Origin: Belnapia sp.
GTDB taxonomy: Bacteria > Pseudomonadota > Alphaproteobacteria > Acetobacterales > Acetobacteraceae
Direction of reading: 5' to 3'
DNA length: 5,605 nucleotides
Assembly: GCA_028291445.1 (NCBI GenBank)
Contig: JAQGIA010000004.1
Span: 1 to 5,605 of the forward strand
Shown: positions 1-5,605 of the stretch, one piece after another
Layout: each line of letters opens with the position of its first letter
How positions within the stretch are numbered: the first letter of the stretch is position 1
Translations under genes and position numbers: made by a program
The notes under the pieces: generated by a model
Told to the model about the DNA's origin: nothing
What the model saw: only the letters and a program-made list of their open reading frames with translations
Database searches by the model: none

Positions 1-180
<180 letters not shown>

Positions 181-201
<21 letters not shown>

Positions 202-265
202 GGCCCGGCCTGGCGCTCGCCAGGACCAAGGCTCCATCTGGCGCTGACCAGGACCAGGACCGGAT
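181..265 (+). repeat. Degenerate 28/29-bp tandem repeat, three units, overlapping the small-subunit stop
   Basis: Three adjacent units start with CTGGCGCT: 181-209 (29 bp), 210-237 (28 bp) and 238-265 (28 bp). Units two and three match at 17 of their first 19 bases and at about 21 of 28 overall. Unit one shares 11 of the first 12 bases with unit two and then diverges. Unit one contains the last codons and the stop of the small-subunit gene, so the array looks like a local duplication of the gene's 3' end that has since drifted. I infer slipped-strand duplication; a binding-site role is possible but nothing shows it. Confidence 0.55.
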
Positions 266-267
266 CA

Positions 268-293
268 GGGCGCGCGGCATACCCCGCGCGCCC
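268..293 (+). other. GC-rich intercistronic hairpin between small- and large-subunit genes
   Basis: A perfect 10-bp inverted repeat, GGGCGCGCGG at 268-277 and CCGCGCGCCC at 284-293, encloses a 6-nt loop (catacc). It lies 66 nt after the small-subunit stop and 54 nt before the large-subunit start. No T-tract follows (the next bases are caataag), so it is not a classical intrinsic terminator. As RNA it would be very stable. It could set subunit ratio by partial termination, or protect or process the mRNA. The structure is seen directly; the role is inferred. Confidence 0.5.
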
Positions 294-333
294 CAATAAG
301 ACGCCACGGCCGCAAAGGCCGGGCGGCAGGCTG

Positions 334-340
334 AGGGAGG
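334..340 (+). promoter_or_regulatory. Ribosome binding site of the large subunit
   Basis: AGGGAGG lies 7 nt before the ATG at 348, a strong Shine-Dalgarno match. It fixes the start, and the N-terminal protein sequence that follows ([20 protein letters not shown]) is the usual beginning of this family. Confidence 0.8.
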
Positions 341-347
341 CATTGCC

Positions 348-2732
348 ATGACTGTCGTGACCCCGTTCGAAGGCATCGGCGCCAGCGTCCGGCGGAAGGA
401 GGATCTGCGCTTCCTCTCCGGCCGCGGCCAATATACCGACGACATCAACCGTCCCGGCCAGGCCTATGCCAGCATCCTGCGCAGCCCGCATGCGCATGCG
501 ACGATCAGGGGCATCGACATCGCCGCGGCCCAGGCCATGCCGGGCGTGGTGGCGGTCTTCACCGGGGCGGATATGCCGGACCTCGGCGGCATCCCCTGCG
601 GCTGGCAGATCCACAACAAGGACGGCTCGCCGATGGCCGAGCCGATGCATCCGGTGCTCGCCGTGGGCAAGGCCCGCTTCGTCGGCGATGCCGTCGCGGT
701 GGTGGTCGCCGAGACCAAGGCGCAGGCGAGGGACGCGTCCGAGGCCATCGTGGTGGATTACGCGGTGCTGCCGGCGGTCTCGACGGTGACGGCGGCGATC
801 GCCGCCGGCGCCCCGACCGTGCATGACGCCGTCGCCGGGAATCTCTGCTACGATTGGCACATCGGCGACAAGGCGATCAACGAGGCGGCCTTCGCCACCG
901 CGGCCAAGGTGGTCGAGTTCGAGCTGGTGAACAACCGGCTGGTCCCCAACGCGATGGAGCCGCGCGCCGCCATCGGCGACTTCGACCGCACCACCGACGA
1001 ATATACGCTGTTCACCACCAGCCAGAATCCGCATGTGATCCGGCTGCTGATGGGCGCCTTCGTGCTGCATCTGCCGGAGCACAAGCTGCGGGTGGTGGCG
1101 CCCGATGTCGGCGGCGGCTTCGGCTCCAAGATCTTCCACTATGCCGAGGAGGCGATCGTCACCTGGGCCGCCGGCAAGCTGGCCCGGCCGGTGAAATGGA
1201 CGGCCGAACGCACCGAAAGCTTCATGAGCGATGCGCATGGGCGCGACCATGTGACCAAGGCCAGGCTGGCGCTCGACAACGACGGTAAATTCCTGGCGCT
1301 GCACGTGCAGACCCTGGCGAACATGGGCGCCTACCTGTCCACCTTCGCCACCAGCGTGCCGACCTACCTGTATGCAACGCTGCTCGCCGGCGTCTACACC
1401 ACTCCCAGCATCTATGCCGAGGTGAAGGCGATCTTCACCAATACCGTCCCCGTGGATGCCTATCGCGGCGCCGGCCGGCCGGAGGCGACCTTCCTGATCG
1501 AGCGGCTGGTCGATGTGGCGGCGCGGGAGACCGGGATCGACCGCATCGCGATCCGCCGCCGCAATTTCATCCCGGCCGATGCCTTCCCCTACCAGACCCC
1601 GGTCGCCTTGCAATACGACAGCGGCGACTACCAGACGACCCTGGACGCCGCGCTGGAGACCGCCGGCTGGGCCAGCTTCGAATCCCGCCGGGCCGAGGCG
1701 GCCAAGCGCGGCAAGCTGCGCGGCATCGGCATCAGCACCTATGTCGAGGCCTGCGGCATCGCCCCCTCCGCCGTGGTGGGCGCGCTCGGGGCACGGGCGG
1801 GGCTGTACGAGGTGGGCACCATCCGGGTCCATCCCACGGGCAGCGTCACCGTGCTGACCGGCACCCATAGCCATGGCCAGGGGCATGAGACCACGCTGGC
1901 CCAGCTGGTGACCGACCGGCTCGGGGTGCCGCTGGCCCAGGTGGATGTGGTGCATGGCGATACCGCGAAGATCCCCTTCGGCATGGGCACATACGGCAGC
2001 CGGTCGCTGGCGGTGGGCGGCTCGGCCATGGTCAAGGCGATGGACAAGATCGTCGCCAAGGCACGGCGGATCGCCGCCCATTTGATGGAGGCCAGCGTCG
2101 ACGACGTGGAATTCGACCGCGGCACCTTCCGCGTCGCGGGTACCGACAAGACCAAGGCCTGGGCCGAGATCTGCCTCACCGCCTATGTCCCGCACAACTA
2201 CCCGATCGAGGAGCTGGAGCCGGGGCTGGACGAGACCGCCTTCTACGACCCGAAGAACTTCACCTATCCCGGCGGCGCGCATATCTGCGAGGTGGAGATC
2301 GAGCCGGAGACCGGGCAGGTGAGCGTCGTCAACTTCACCGCGGTCGATGACGTCGGCCGGGTGATCAACCCGATGATCGTCGAGGGCCAGGTCCAGGGCG
2401 GCGTCTGCCAGGGCATCGGCCAGGCGCTGCTGGAGGCTTGCGTCTATGACGCGGAGGGCCAACTCGTCTCCGGCAGCTTCATGGACTACCAGATGCCGCG
2501 CGCCGACGACCTGCCGATGGTCAGCGTCGCCACCCATGTCACCCTCTGCACCCATAACCCGCTCGGGGTGAAGGGCTGCGGCGAGGTGGGGGCCATCGGC
2601 TCGCCGCCGGCGGTGATCAATGCCGTGGTCGATGCGCTGCGGGATTACGGCGTGCGGCATATCGAGATGCCCGCGACGCCCGCGAAAATCTGGGGCATCA
2701 TCAATGCTGGCCACGCGCTGGCAGCCGAATAG
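348..2732 (+). CDS. Molybdenum hydroxylase large subunit, molybdopterin-binding (form II CoxL-like)
   Basis: This 794-residue catalytic subunit of the xanthine oxidase family binds the Mo-pterin cytosine dinucleotide cofactor and hydroxylates its substrate with water-derived oxygen. It has the full family length (about 770-810). The N-terminal aldehyde oxidase a/b hammerhead domain (roughly residues 20-130) starts with the typical [19 protein letters not shown]. Molybdopterin-binding segments follow: TTSQNPH near residue 225, GGGFGSK at 255-261, GQGHET at 510-515 and GTYGSRS at 547-553. The active-site loop is AYRGAGR at 371-377, the signature of form II proteins; true CO dehydrogenases (form I) carry AYxCSFR. 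The catalytic glutamate is Glu746 in [14 protein letters not shown]. All expected motifs are present, so the protein looks functional. The Cys in GCGE, where Ala or Val is common, is a minor variant. It is cytoplasmic and pairs with the flanking 2Fe-2S and FAD subunits. Known relatives act on CO (weakly or disputed), aldehydes, or N-heterocycles such as nicotine and caffeine, so the substrate is left open. Confidence 0.96.
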   Translation: MTVVTPFEGIGASVRRKEDLRFLSGRGQYTDDINRPGQAYASILRSPHAHATIRGIDIAAAQAMPGVVAVFTGADMPDLGGIPCGWQIHNKDGSPMAEPMHPVLAVGKARFVGDAVAVVVAETKAQARDASEAIVVDYAVLPAVSTVTAAIAAGAPTVHDAVAGNLCYDWHIGDKAINEAAFATAAKVVEFELVNNRLVPNAMEPRAAIGDFDRTTDEYTLFTTSQNPHVIRLLMGAFVLHLPEHKLRVVAPDVGGGFGSKIFHYAEEAIVTWAAGKLARPVKWTAERTESFMSDAHGRDHVTKARLALDNDGKFLALHVQTLANMGAYLSTFATSVPTYLYATLLAGVYTTPSIYAEVKAIFTNTVPVDAYRGAGRPEATFLIERLVDVAARETGIDRIAIRRRNFIPADAFPYQTPVALQYDSGDYQTTLDAALETAGWASFESRRAEAAKRGKLRGIGISTYVEACGIAPSAVVGALGARAGLYEVGTIRVHPTGSVTVLTGTHSHGQGHETTLAQLVTDRLGVPLAQVDVVHGDTAKIPFGMGTYGSRSLAVGGSAMVKAMDKIVAKARRIAAHLMEASVDDVEFDRGTFRVAGTDKTKAWAEICLTAYVPHNYPIEELEPGLDETAFYDPKNFTYPGGAHICEVEIEPETGQVSVVNFTAVDDVGRVINPMIVEGQVQGGVCQGIGQALLEACVYDAEGQLVSGSFMDYQMPRADDLPMVSVATHVTLCTHNPLGVKGCGEVGAIGSPPAVINAVVDALRDYGVRHIEMPATPAKIWGIINAGHALAAE

Positions 2733-2738
2733 AGGGGA
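2733..2738 (+). promoter_or_regulatory. Ribosome binding site of the medium (FAD) subunit
   Basis: AGGGGA begins immediately after the large-subunit TAG and lies 8 nt before the ATG at 2747. It supports this start and indicates co-transcription with the large-subunit gene (14-nt gap). Confidence 0.7.
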
Positions 2739-2746
2739 CCCGACCC

Positions 2747-3541
2747 ATGTATGATTTCGAATACCACAAGCCCGGCTCCATCGCCGATGCGGTGAAGATC
2801 CTCTCGGCCGACCCGGATGCGCGGCCGATCTCCGGCGGGCAGACCCTGCTCCCGGCGCTGAAGCACCGGCTGAACAAGCCGACCTCGGTCGTCGACCTCT
2901 CCGGCATCGCCGAGCTGAAGGGCATCAGGCAGGAGGGCGGCAAGCTGATCATCGGCGCCCTGGCGAAGCACCACGAGGTGTCCGAAAGCGCCGTCGTGAA
3001 GGGTGCCATCCCCGCCCTGGCTTCCCTGGCCGGCACCATCGGCGATACCCAGGTGCGCAACCGCGGCACCATCGGGGGCAGCGTTTCCAACAACGACCCG
3101 GCGGCCGACTACCCCGCCGCCGTCATGGCGCTGGATGCGACCATCGTGACCGACAAGCGCCGCATCGCCGCGGACGATTTCTTCCAGGGCATGTTCACCA
3201 CCGCGCTGGAGCCTGGCGAGCTGCTGGTCGCCATCGAATTCCCGGTCCCCGAACAGGCCGGCTACGCCAAGATGCGCAACCCGGCCAGCCGCTACGTCAT
3301 GGCCGGCGCCTTCGTCGCCAAGACGGGGGGCAAGGTGCGCGTCGCCATCAATGGCGCCGGCCCGGGCGTCTTCCGCCAGACCGCGATGGAGACGGCGCTG
3401 ACCGCCAGCTGGTCGCCGGATGCGGTGGCCGGGGTGAAGCAATCCGCCGAGGACCTGAACAGCGATATCCATGGCAGCGCCGAATACCGCGCCCACCTGG
3501 TCACGGTGATGGCCAAGCGCGCGGTCGTCGCGGCCGGCTGA
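2747..3541 (+). CDS. Molybdenum hydroxylase medium subunit, FAD-binding (CoxM-like)
   Basis: This is the flavoprotein subunit of the same enzyme, 264 residues. It takes electrons from the 2Fe-2S subunit and passes them to an external acceptor (quinone, NAD or oxygen; not decidable here). The start MYDFEYHKPGSIADAV is typical. The two FAD-binding motifs are present: SGGQTLLP at 29-36 (family consensus AGGxSLLP) and TIGGS at 108-112 followed by NNDPAADYP. These mark the PCMH-type FAD domain (about residues 1-170). The C-terminal CO-dehydrogenase flavoprotein domain follows (about 175-264), beginning near the conserved R-x-x-SRY-like segment NPASRYVMAG and ending in EYRAHLVTVMAKRAV. The length is slightly below the common 270-290 but no motif is missing. 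The gene follows the large-subunit gene by 14 nt and precedes the solute-binding-protein gene by 5 nt, so one transcript is likely. The subunit assignment is firm. Confidence 0.95.
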   Translation: MYDFEYHKPGSIADAVKILSADPDARPISGGQTLLPALKHRLNKPTSVVDLSGIAELKGIRQEGGKLIIGALAKHHEVSESAVVKGAIPALASLAGTIGDTQVRNRGTIGGSVSNNDPAADYPAAVMALDATIVTDKRRIAADDFFQGMFTTALEPGELLVAIEFPVPEQAGYAKMRNPASRYVMAGAFVAKTGGKVRVAINGAGPGVFRQTAMETALTASWSPDAVAGVKQSAEDLNSDIHGSAEYRAHLVTVMAKRAVVAAG

Positions 3542-3543
3542 GG
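3539..3543 (+). promoter_or_regulatory. Weak RBS overlapping the upstream stop (translational coupling)
   Basis: TGAGG overlaps the FAD-subunit stop (TGA 3539-3541) and lies only 3 nt before the ATG at 3547. This spacing is too short for an efficient independent Shine-Dalgarno. Ribosomes finishing the FAD subunit probably reinitiate at the binding-protein start. The ATG at 3547 is still preferred because it yields a complete signal peptide and the next in-frame ATG is internal (residue 35). Confidence 0.45.
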
Positions 3544-3546
3544 CCG

Positions 3547-4524
3547 ATGGCCGGTGTCGCCCGCCGCGCCGCCTTGCTCGGCGGGGCGGCACTGGCCGTG
3601 GCGCGTCCCGCTTGGGCGCAAAGCGATTGGCCGCAGCGGCCGATCCGCATGGTCATTCCCTATCCGCCGGGCGGGGCGAGCGACATCATCGCCCGGATGA
3701 TGGCGCCTCACCTGACCGCCGCGCTGGGCCAGACCCTGGTGGTGGAGAACCGGCCGGGGGCGAATGGCTTCATCGCCGCCGAGCTGGTCGCCCGCAGCCC
3801 GGCCGATGGCTATACCCTGCTGATGGGCAATGCCGGGCCGAACGGCATGGGGCCGGCGCTGTACGGCAGCCGCACGCCCTTCGACGCCCTGGCGGATTTC
3901 GCCCCGGTCATGGCGGTTTCGATCGTGCCGCAGATCATGGCGCTGCACCCCGGCGTGCCGGTGCGGAGCTTCCCCGAATTCCTCGCCTATGCGCGGGAAC
4001 AGCAGGGGAAGCTGAGCTATGGCTCGGCGGGGGTCGGCTCGGCCGGGCACATGGCGATGGAGTTGCTGAAGAGCATCACCGGGATCGAGCTGACGCATGT
4101 GCCCTACCGGGGCAGCGCACCCTCCACGGCGGATCTGCTGGCCGGGGTGATCCCGGTGAACTTCGACACCGTGCCGGTGCTGCTGCCGCATGTGCAGGCC
4201 GGGCGGGTGCGGGGCATCGCCGTCACCTCCCTGGCGCGGGTGCCGGAGGCGCCGGAGCTGGCCACCATCGCCGAGACGGTGCCGGGTTTCGAGACCGTGA
4301 GCTGGGGCGGGGTGCTGGCTCCGGCCGGGACGCCGCAGCCGGTGATCCGCCGGCTGAACGCCGCCATGCGCGAGACCATGATGCGGCCGGATGTGGGCGG
4401 CGCGCTGGCTCGCCAGGGCATCCAGCCGCAGACCGGCACGCCGGAGGCCTTCGGCTCCTATGTCGCGGCCGAAATCCGCAAATGGACCGATGTGGTGCAG
4501 CGGATGGGGCTGCGGCCGGAGTAG
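3547..4524 (+). CDS. Bug/TctC-family tripartite tricarboxylate transporter substrate-binding protein
   Basis: This is a 325-residue periplasmic solute-binding protein of the Bug (TctC) family, normal length. Residues 1-24 form a signal peptide: a twin arginine (R6-R7), a hydrophobic stretch, and an AWA cleavage box at 22-24, giving mature Gln25. RRAALL resembles a weak Tat signal. The mature protein follows the family pattern: IRMVIPYPPGGASD at 33-46, ENRPGA at 67-72 with NG after it, then SPADGYTLLMGN, and HVPYRGSAPSTADLLAG from residue 184, which contributes to the ligand pocket and hinge. The C-terminal lobe ends with the usual helix (EIRKWTDVVQRMGL). Family members bind carboxylates and related small organic molecules such as citrate, aromatic acids, amino acids and nicotinate. 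Many are orphans without TctA/TctB genes nearby, as appears to be the case here. It starts 5 nt after the FAD subunit, so it is very probably in the hydroxylase operon and may capture the substrate or a precursor. The ligand is unknown. Confidence 0.95.
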   Translation: MAGVARRAALLGGAALAVARPAWAQSDWPQRPIRMVIPYPPGGASDIIARMMAPHLTAALGQTLVVENRPGANGFIAAELVARSPADGYTLLMGNAGPNGMGPALYGSRTPFDALADFAPVMAVSIVPQIMALHPGVPVRSFPEFLAYAREQQGKLSYGSAGVGSAGHMAMELLKSITGIELTHVPYRGSAPSTADLLAGVIPVNFDTVPVLLPHVQAGRVRGIAVTSLARVPEAPELATIAETVPGFETVSWGGVLAPAGTPQPVIRRLNAAMRETMMRPDVGGALARQGIQPQTGTPEAFGSYVAAEIRKWTDVVQRMGLRPE

Positions 4525-4531
4525 GGCGCGT

Positions 4532-4553
4532 CCCGCCCCGGTCGCTGGGCGGG
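4532..4553. terminator. Possible bidirectional terminator hairpin between convergent genes
   Basis: CCCGCCC at 4532-4538 pairs perfectly with GGGCGGG at 4547-4553 around an 8-nt loop. The stem lies 7 nt after the binding-protein stop and 8 nt beyond the stop of the convergent hydrolase gene, in a 37-nt gap where both transcripts should end. No T-tract follows on either strand, so intrinsic termination is uncertain. In GC-rich bacteria such stems can act weakly or with Rho. Confidence 0.35.
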
Positions 4554-4561
4554 CAGGGCGA

Positions 4562-5605
4562 TCACGCCGTCACCGGCAGCCGCAGGCAATGGCTCTGCTG
4601 TGCCAGCACCGGCTGCCAGCCCTCGATCAGCCGCTGATAGGCACGGCCCACGGTTCGGATGTTGCGGTTGAGGTCGAACAGCCCGCGTGGGTTGACCCGC
4701 CCGTTCCGCTCGCGCAGCGCGGTGTCCCAGTCGATCTGGTCGGTCAGCGAATACCAGGTGAAGCCGAGGATCGGCACGCCGTCCCGCCGCAGCCGCATCA
4801 GCCCGGACCACTGCTTCCACAGCCAGTGCTCGGCCTCGTCGCCGCGCTGACCCTCGTCCATGTTGGTCTCGGTATGCATCACCGGCAGGCCGTAGCGCGC
4901 ATGGTAGTCCCGCGTCACCGTGTCGTAGCCGAAGACTTCGCCGGCCCAGCGGCTATGCCCGTCGGCGCCGATCAGATGCTCGTTGGTGGCGTACCAGTCA
5001 TTGCCCATGATGCAGTGCCGGCGCAGGTCCTGGCGCTGGAAGAAATGGTATTCCTCGCGCGTCATCCCGTTGTCGAGCAGATATTCGTACATCGAGGAGC
5101 AGACCCGCCGGCCGTAGTTCAGGTCGAGCGTCAGGAAGCGCTCGGCGTTGCGGTGCTCGGCATGCGGCAGGGCGGCCGGGCATTCCGGGTGGAATTGCTC
5201 GGTCGATTCGGATTGGATGAAGATGGCATCCGGCCTTACCCGCAGGATCGCCTGCATCGCCAGCACATTGGCGCGGACGATATTCTTGATCGCCGTCACG
5301 TAGCTGCGGTCGTCGCTGCGCTGCTCGTTCCACCAGCCGTATTTGGCGGAGAAGACCGCGGTGATGAACATCTCGTTCACCGGCGTGTAGAGCTGCACCC
5401 AGGGGAAGCGGGTGGCGAAGGCGCGGGCGTAGGCGGCAAACAGCGCCGGGAAGTCCGGGTTCTGGAAGTCGCCGATCCAGTCCGGCACGCCGAAATGGCA
5501 GAGGTCCACGATCGGATAGGTGCCCTGCAGGCGCAGCGCCGCGAAGGTCTCGTCCGCGAAGCCCCAGTCGTAGCGCCCCTCGCCCAGCCAGGTGGTGTGC
5601 AGCGG
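4562..5605 (-). CDS. Clan GH-A glycoside hydrolase, family 1-like (beta-glucosidase type), N-terminus beyond window
   Basis: The minus-strand frame stays open from the window edge (5605) to TGA at 4564-4562, giving 347 visible residues. A GTG at 5509 is not the start, because conserved family sequence continues upstream of it (RYDWGFADETFAALRLQGTY). Numbering from the first visible residue, the (beta/alpha)8 barrel shows strand 3 as YPIVDLCHFGVPDWI. The strand 4 acid/base is Glu78 in YTPVNEM. The strand 7 nucleophile candidate is Glu246 in HTETNM. An aromatic strand 8 segment, WYSLTDQIDWD, occupies 284-294, corresponding to WSLLDNFEW in GH1, and is followed by RGLFDLNRNIRTVGRAY. This layout is that of retaining GH1 enzymes, which release beta-linked sugars. 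The motifs deviate from the GH1 signatures NEP and TENG, so it is a divergent member or a neighbouring clan A family. No signal can be judged without the N-terminus; about 75-100 residues are probably missing. It converges on the hydroxylase operon, with no functional link apparent. Confidence 0.88.
   Translation of the reverse strand, partial: PLHTTWLGEGRYDWGFADETFAALRLQGTYPIVDLCHFGVPDWIGDFQNPDFPALFAAYARAFATRFPWVQLYTPVNEMFITAVFSAKYGWWNEQRSDDRSYVTAIKNIVRANVLAMQAILRVRPDAIFIQSESTEQFHPECPAALPHAEHRNAERFLTLDLNYGRRVCSSMYEYLLDNGMTREEYHFFQRQDLRRHCIMGNDWYATNEHLIGADGHSRWAGEVFGYDTVTRDYHARYGLPVMHTETNMDEGQRGDEAEHWLWKQWSGLMRLRRDGVPILGFTWYSLTDQIDWDTALRERNGRVNPRGLFDLNRNIRTVGRAYQRLIEGWQPVLAQQSHCLRLPVTA

Noticed and set aside
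307..321. Small inverted repeat CGGCC/GGCCG before the large-subunit ribosome binding site.
   Set aside because: Only 5 bp of stem; expected by chance in such GC-rich DNA.
202..347. Internal promoter for the large-subunit gene.
   Set aside because: No convincing -35/-10 pair can be seen in the gap; alphaproteobacterial promoters are too degenerate to call by eye, so none is annotated.
2645..4191. Minus-strand open frames opposite the FAD subunit and the binding protein (2645-3592 and 3292-4191).
   Set aside because: They show the same antisense GC artefact: Arg/Gly/His-rich, no domains, and mutually overlapping.
3612..4637. Plus-strand open frame (341 codons) overlapping the solute-binding-protein gene.
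   Set aside because: It is a frame shadow: low-complexity Ala/Gly/Arg-rich translation without a family pattern, whereas the overlapping frame is a clear Bug protein with signal peptide.
5507..5509. GTG as the start of the glycoside hydrolase.
   Set aside because: The frame continues upstream to the window end and encodes conserved barrel sequence, so the true start lies beyond the window.

Overview
The window is high-GC DNA (roughly two thirds G+C) with dense, short-spaced, strongly GC3-biased genes. The combination of a molybdenum hydroxylase of the CO-dehydrogenase type and an orphan Bug-type solute-binding protein with a Tat-like RRAxLL signal peptide suggests a proteobacterium. An alphaproteobacterium such as Acetobacteraceae (the Roseomonas kind) is the best guess. 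That placement is an inference from style; no marker gene is present.

Positions 1-3541 (+) hold the three subunits of one enzyme in the order small (2Fe-2S), large (molybdopterin), medium (FAD). The small subunit is cut by the window start. The large subunit carries AYRGAGR rather than AYxCSFR, so it is the form II (CoxL-like) type. The S-L-M gene order is also the one usually seen for form II, whereas form I is M-S-L. Together the subunits would pass electrons from a hydroxylated substrate at the Mo cofactor through two 2Fe-2S clusters to FAD. The natural substrate cannot be read from the sequence.

The 146-nt gap between the small and large genes is unusual for this operon. It contains a degenerate 28/29-bp tandem repeat that begins inside the end of the small-subunit gene, followed by a perfect 10-bp GC-rich hairpin. 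The other junctions are tight (14 nt and 5 nt).

Positions 3547-4524 (+) encode a periplasmic Bug/TctC-family solute-binding protein. It starts 5 nt after the FAD subunit and is probably co-transcribed and translationally coupled with it. This suggests capture of an organic (often carboxylate) compound linked to the hydroxylase. No TctA/TctB membrane partner lies in the window.

A 37-nt convergent gap (4525-4561) with a small GC-rich stem-loop separates this operon from a minus-strand gene. That gene is a clan GH-A (family 1-like) glycoside hydrolase whose N-terminus lies beyond the window end. It appears functionally unrelated to the operon.

I see no tRNA, rRNA, CRISPR array, insertion sequence, phage gene or defence system. 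The window is a mostly ordinary catabolic operon; the best leads are the hydroxylase/binding-protein pairing and the small-large intergenic structure.
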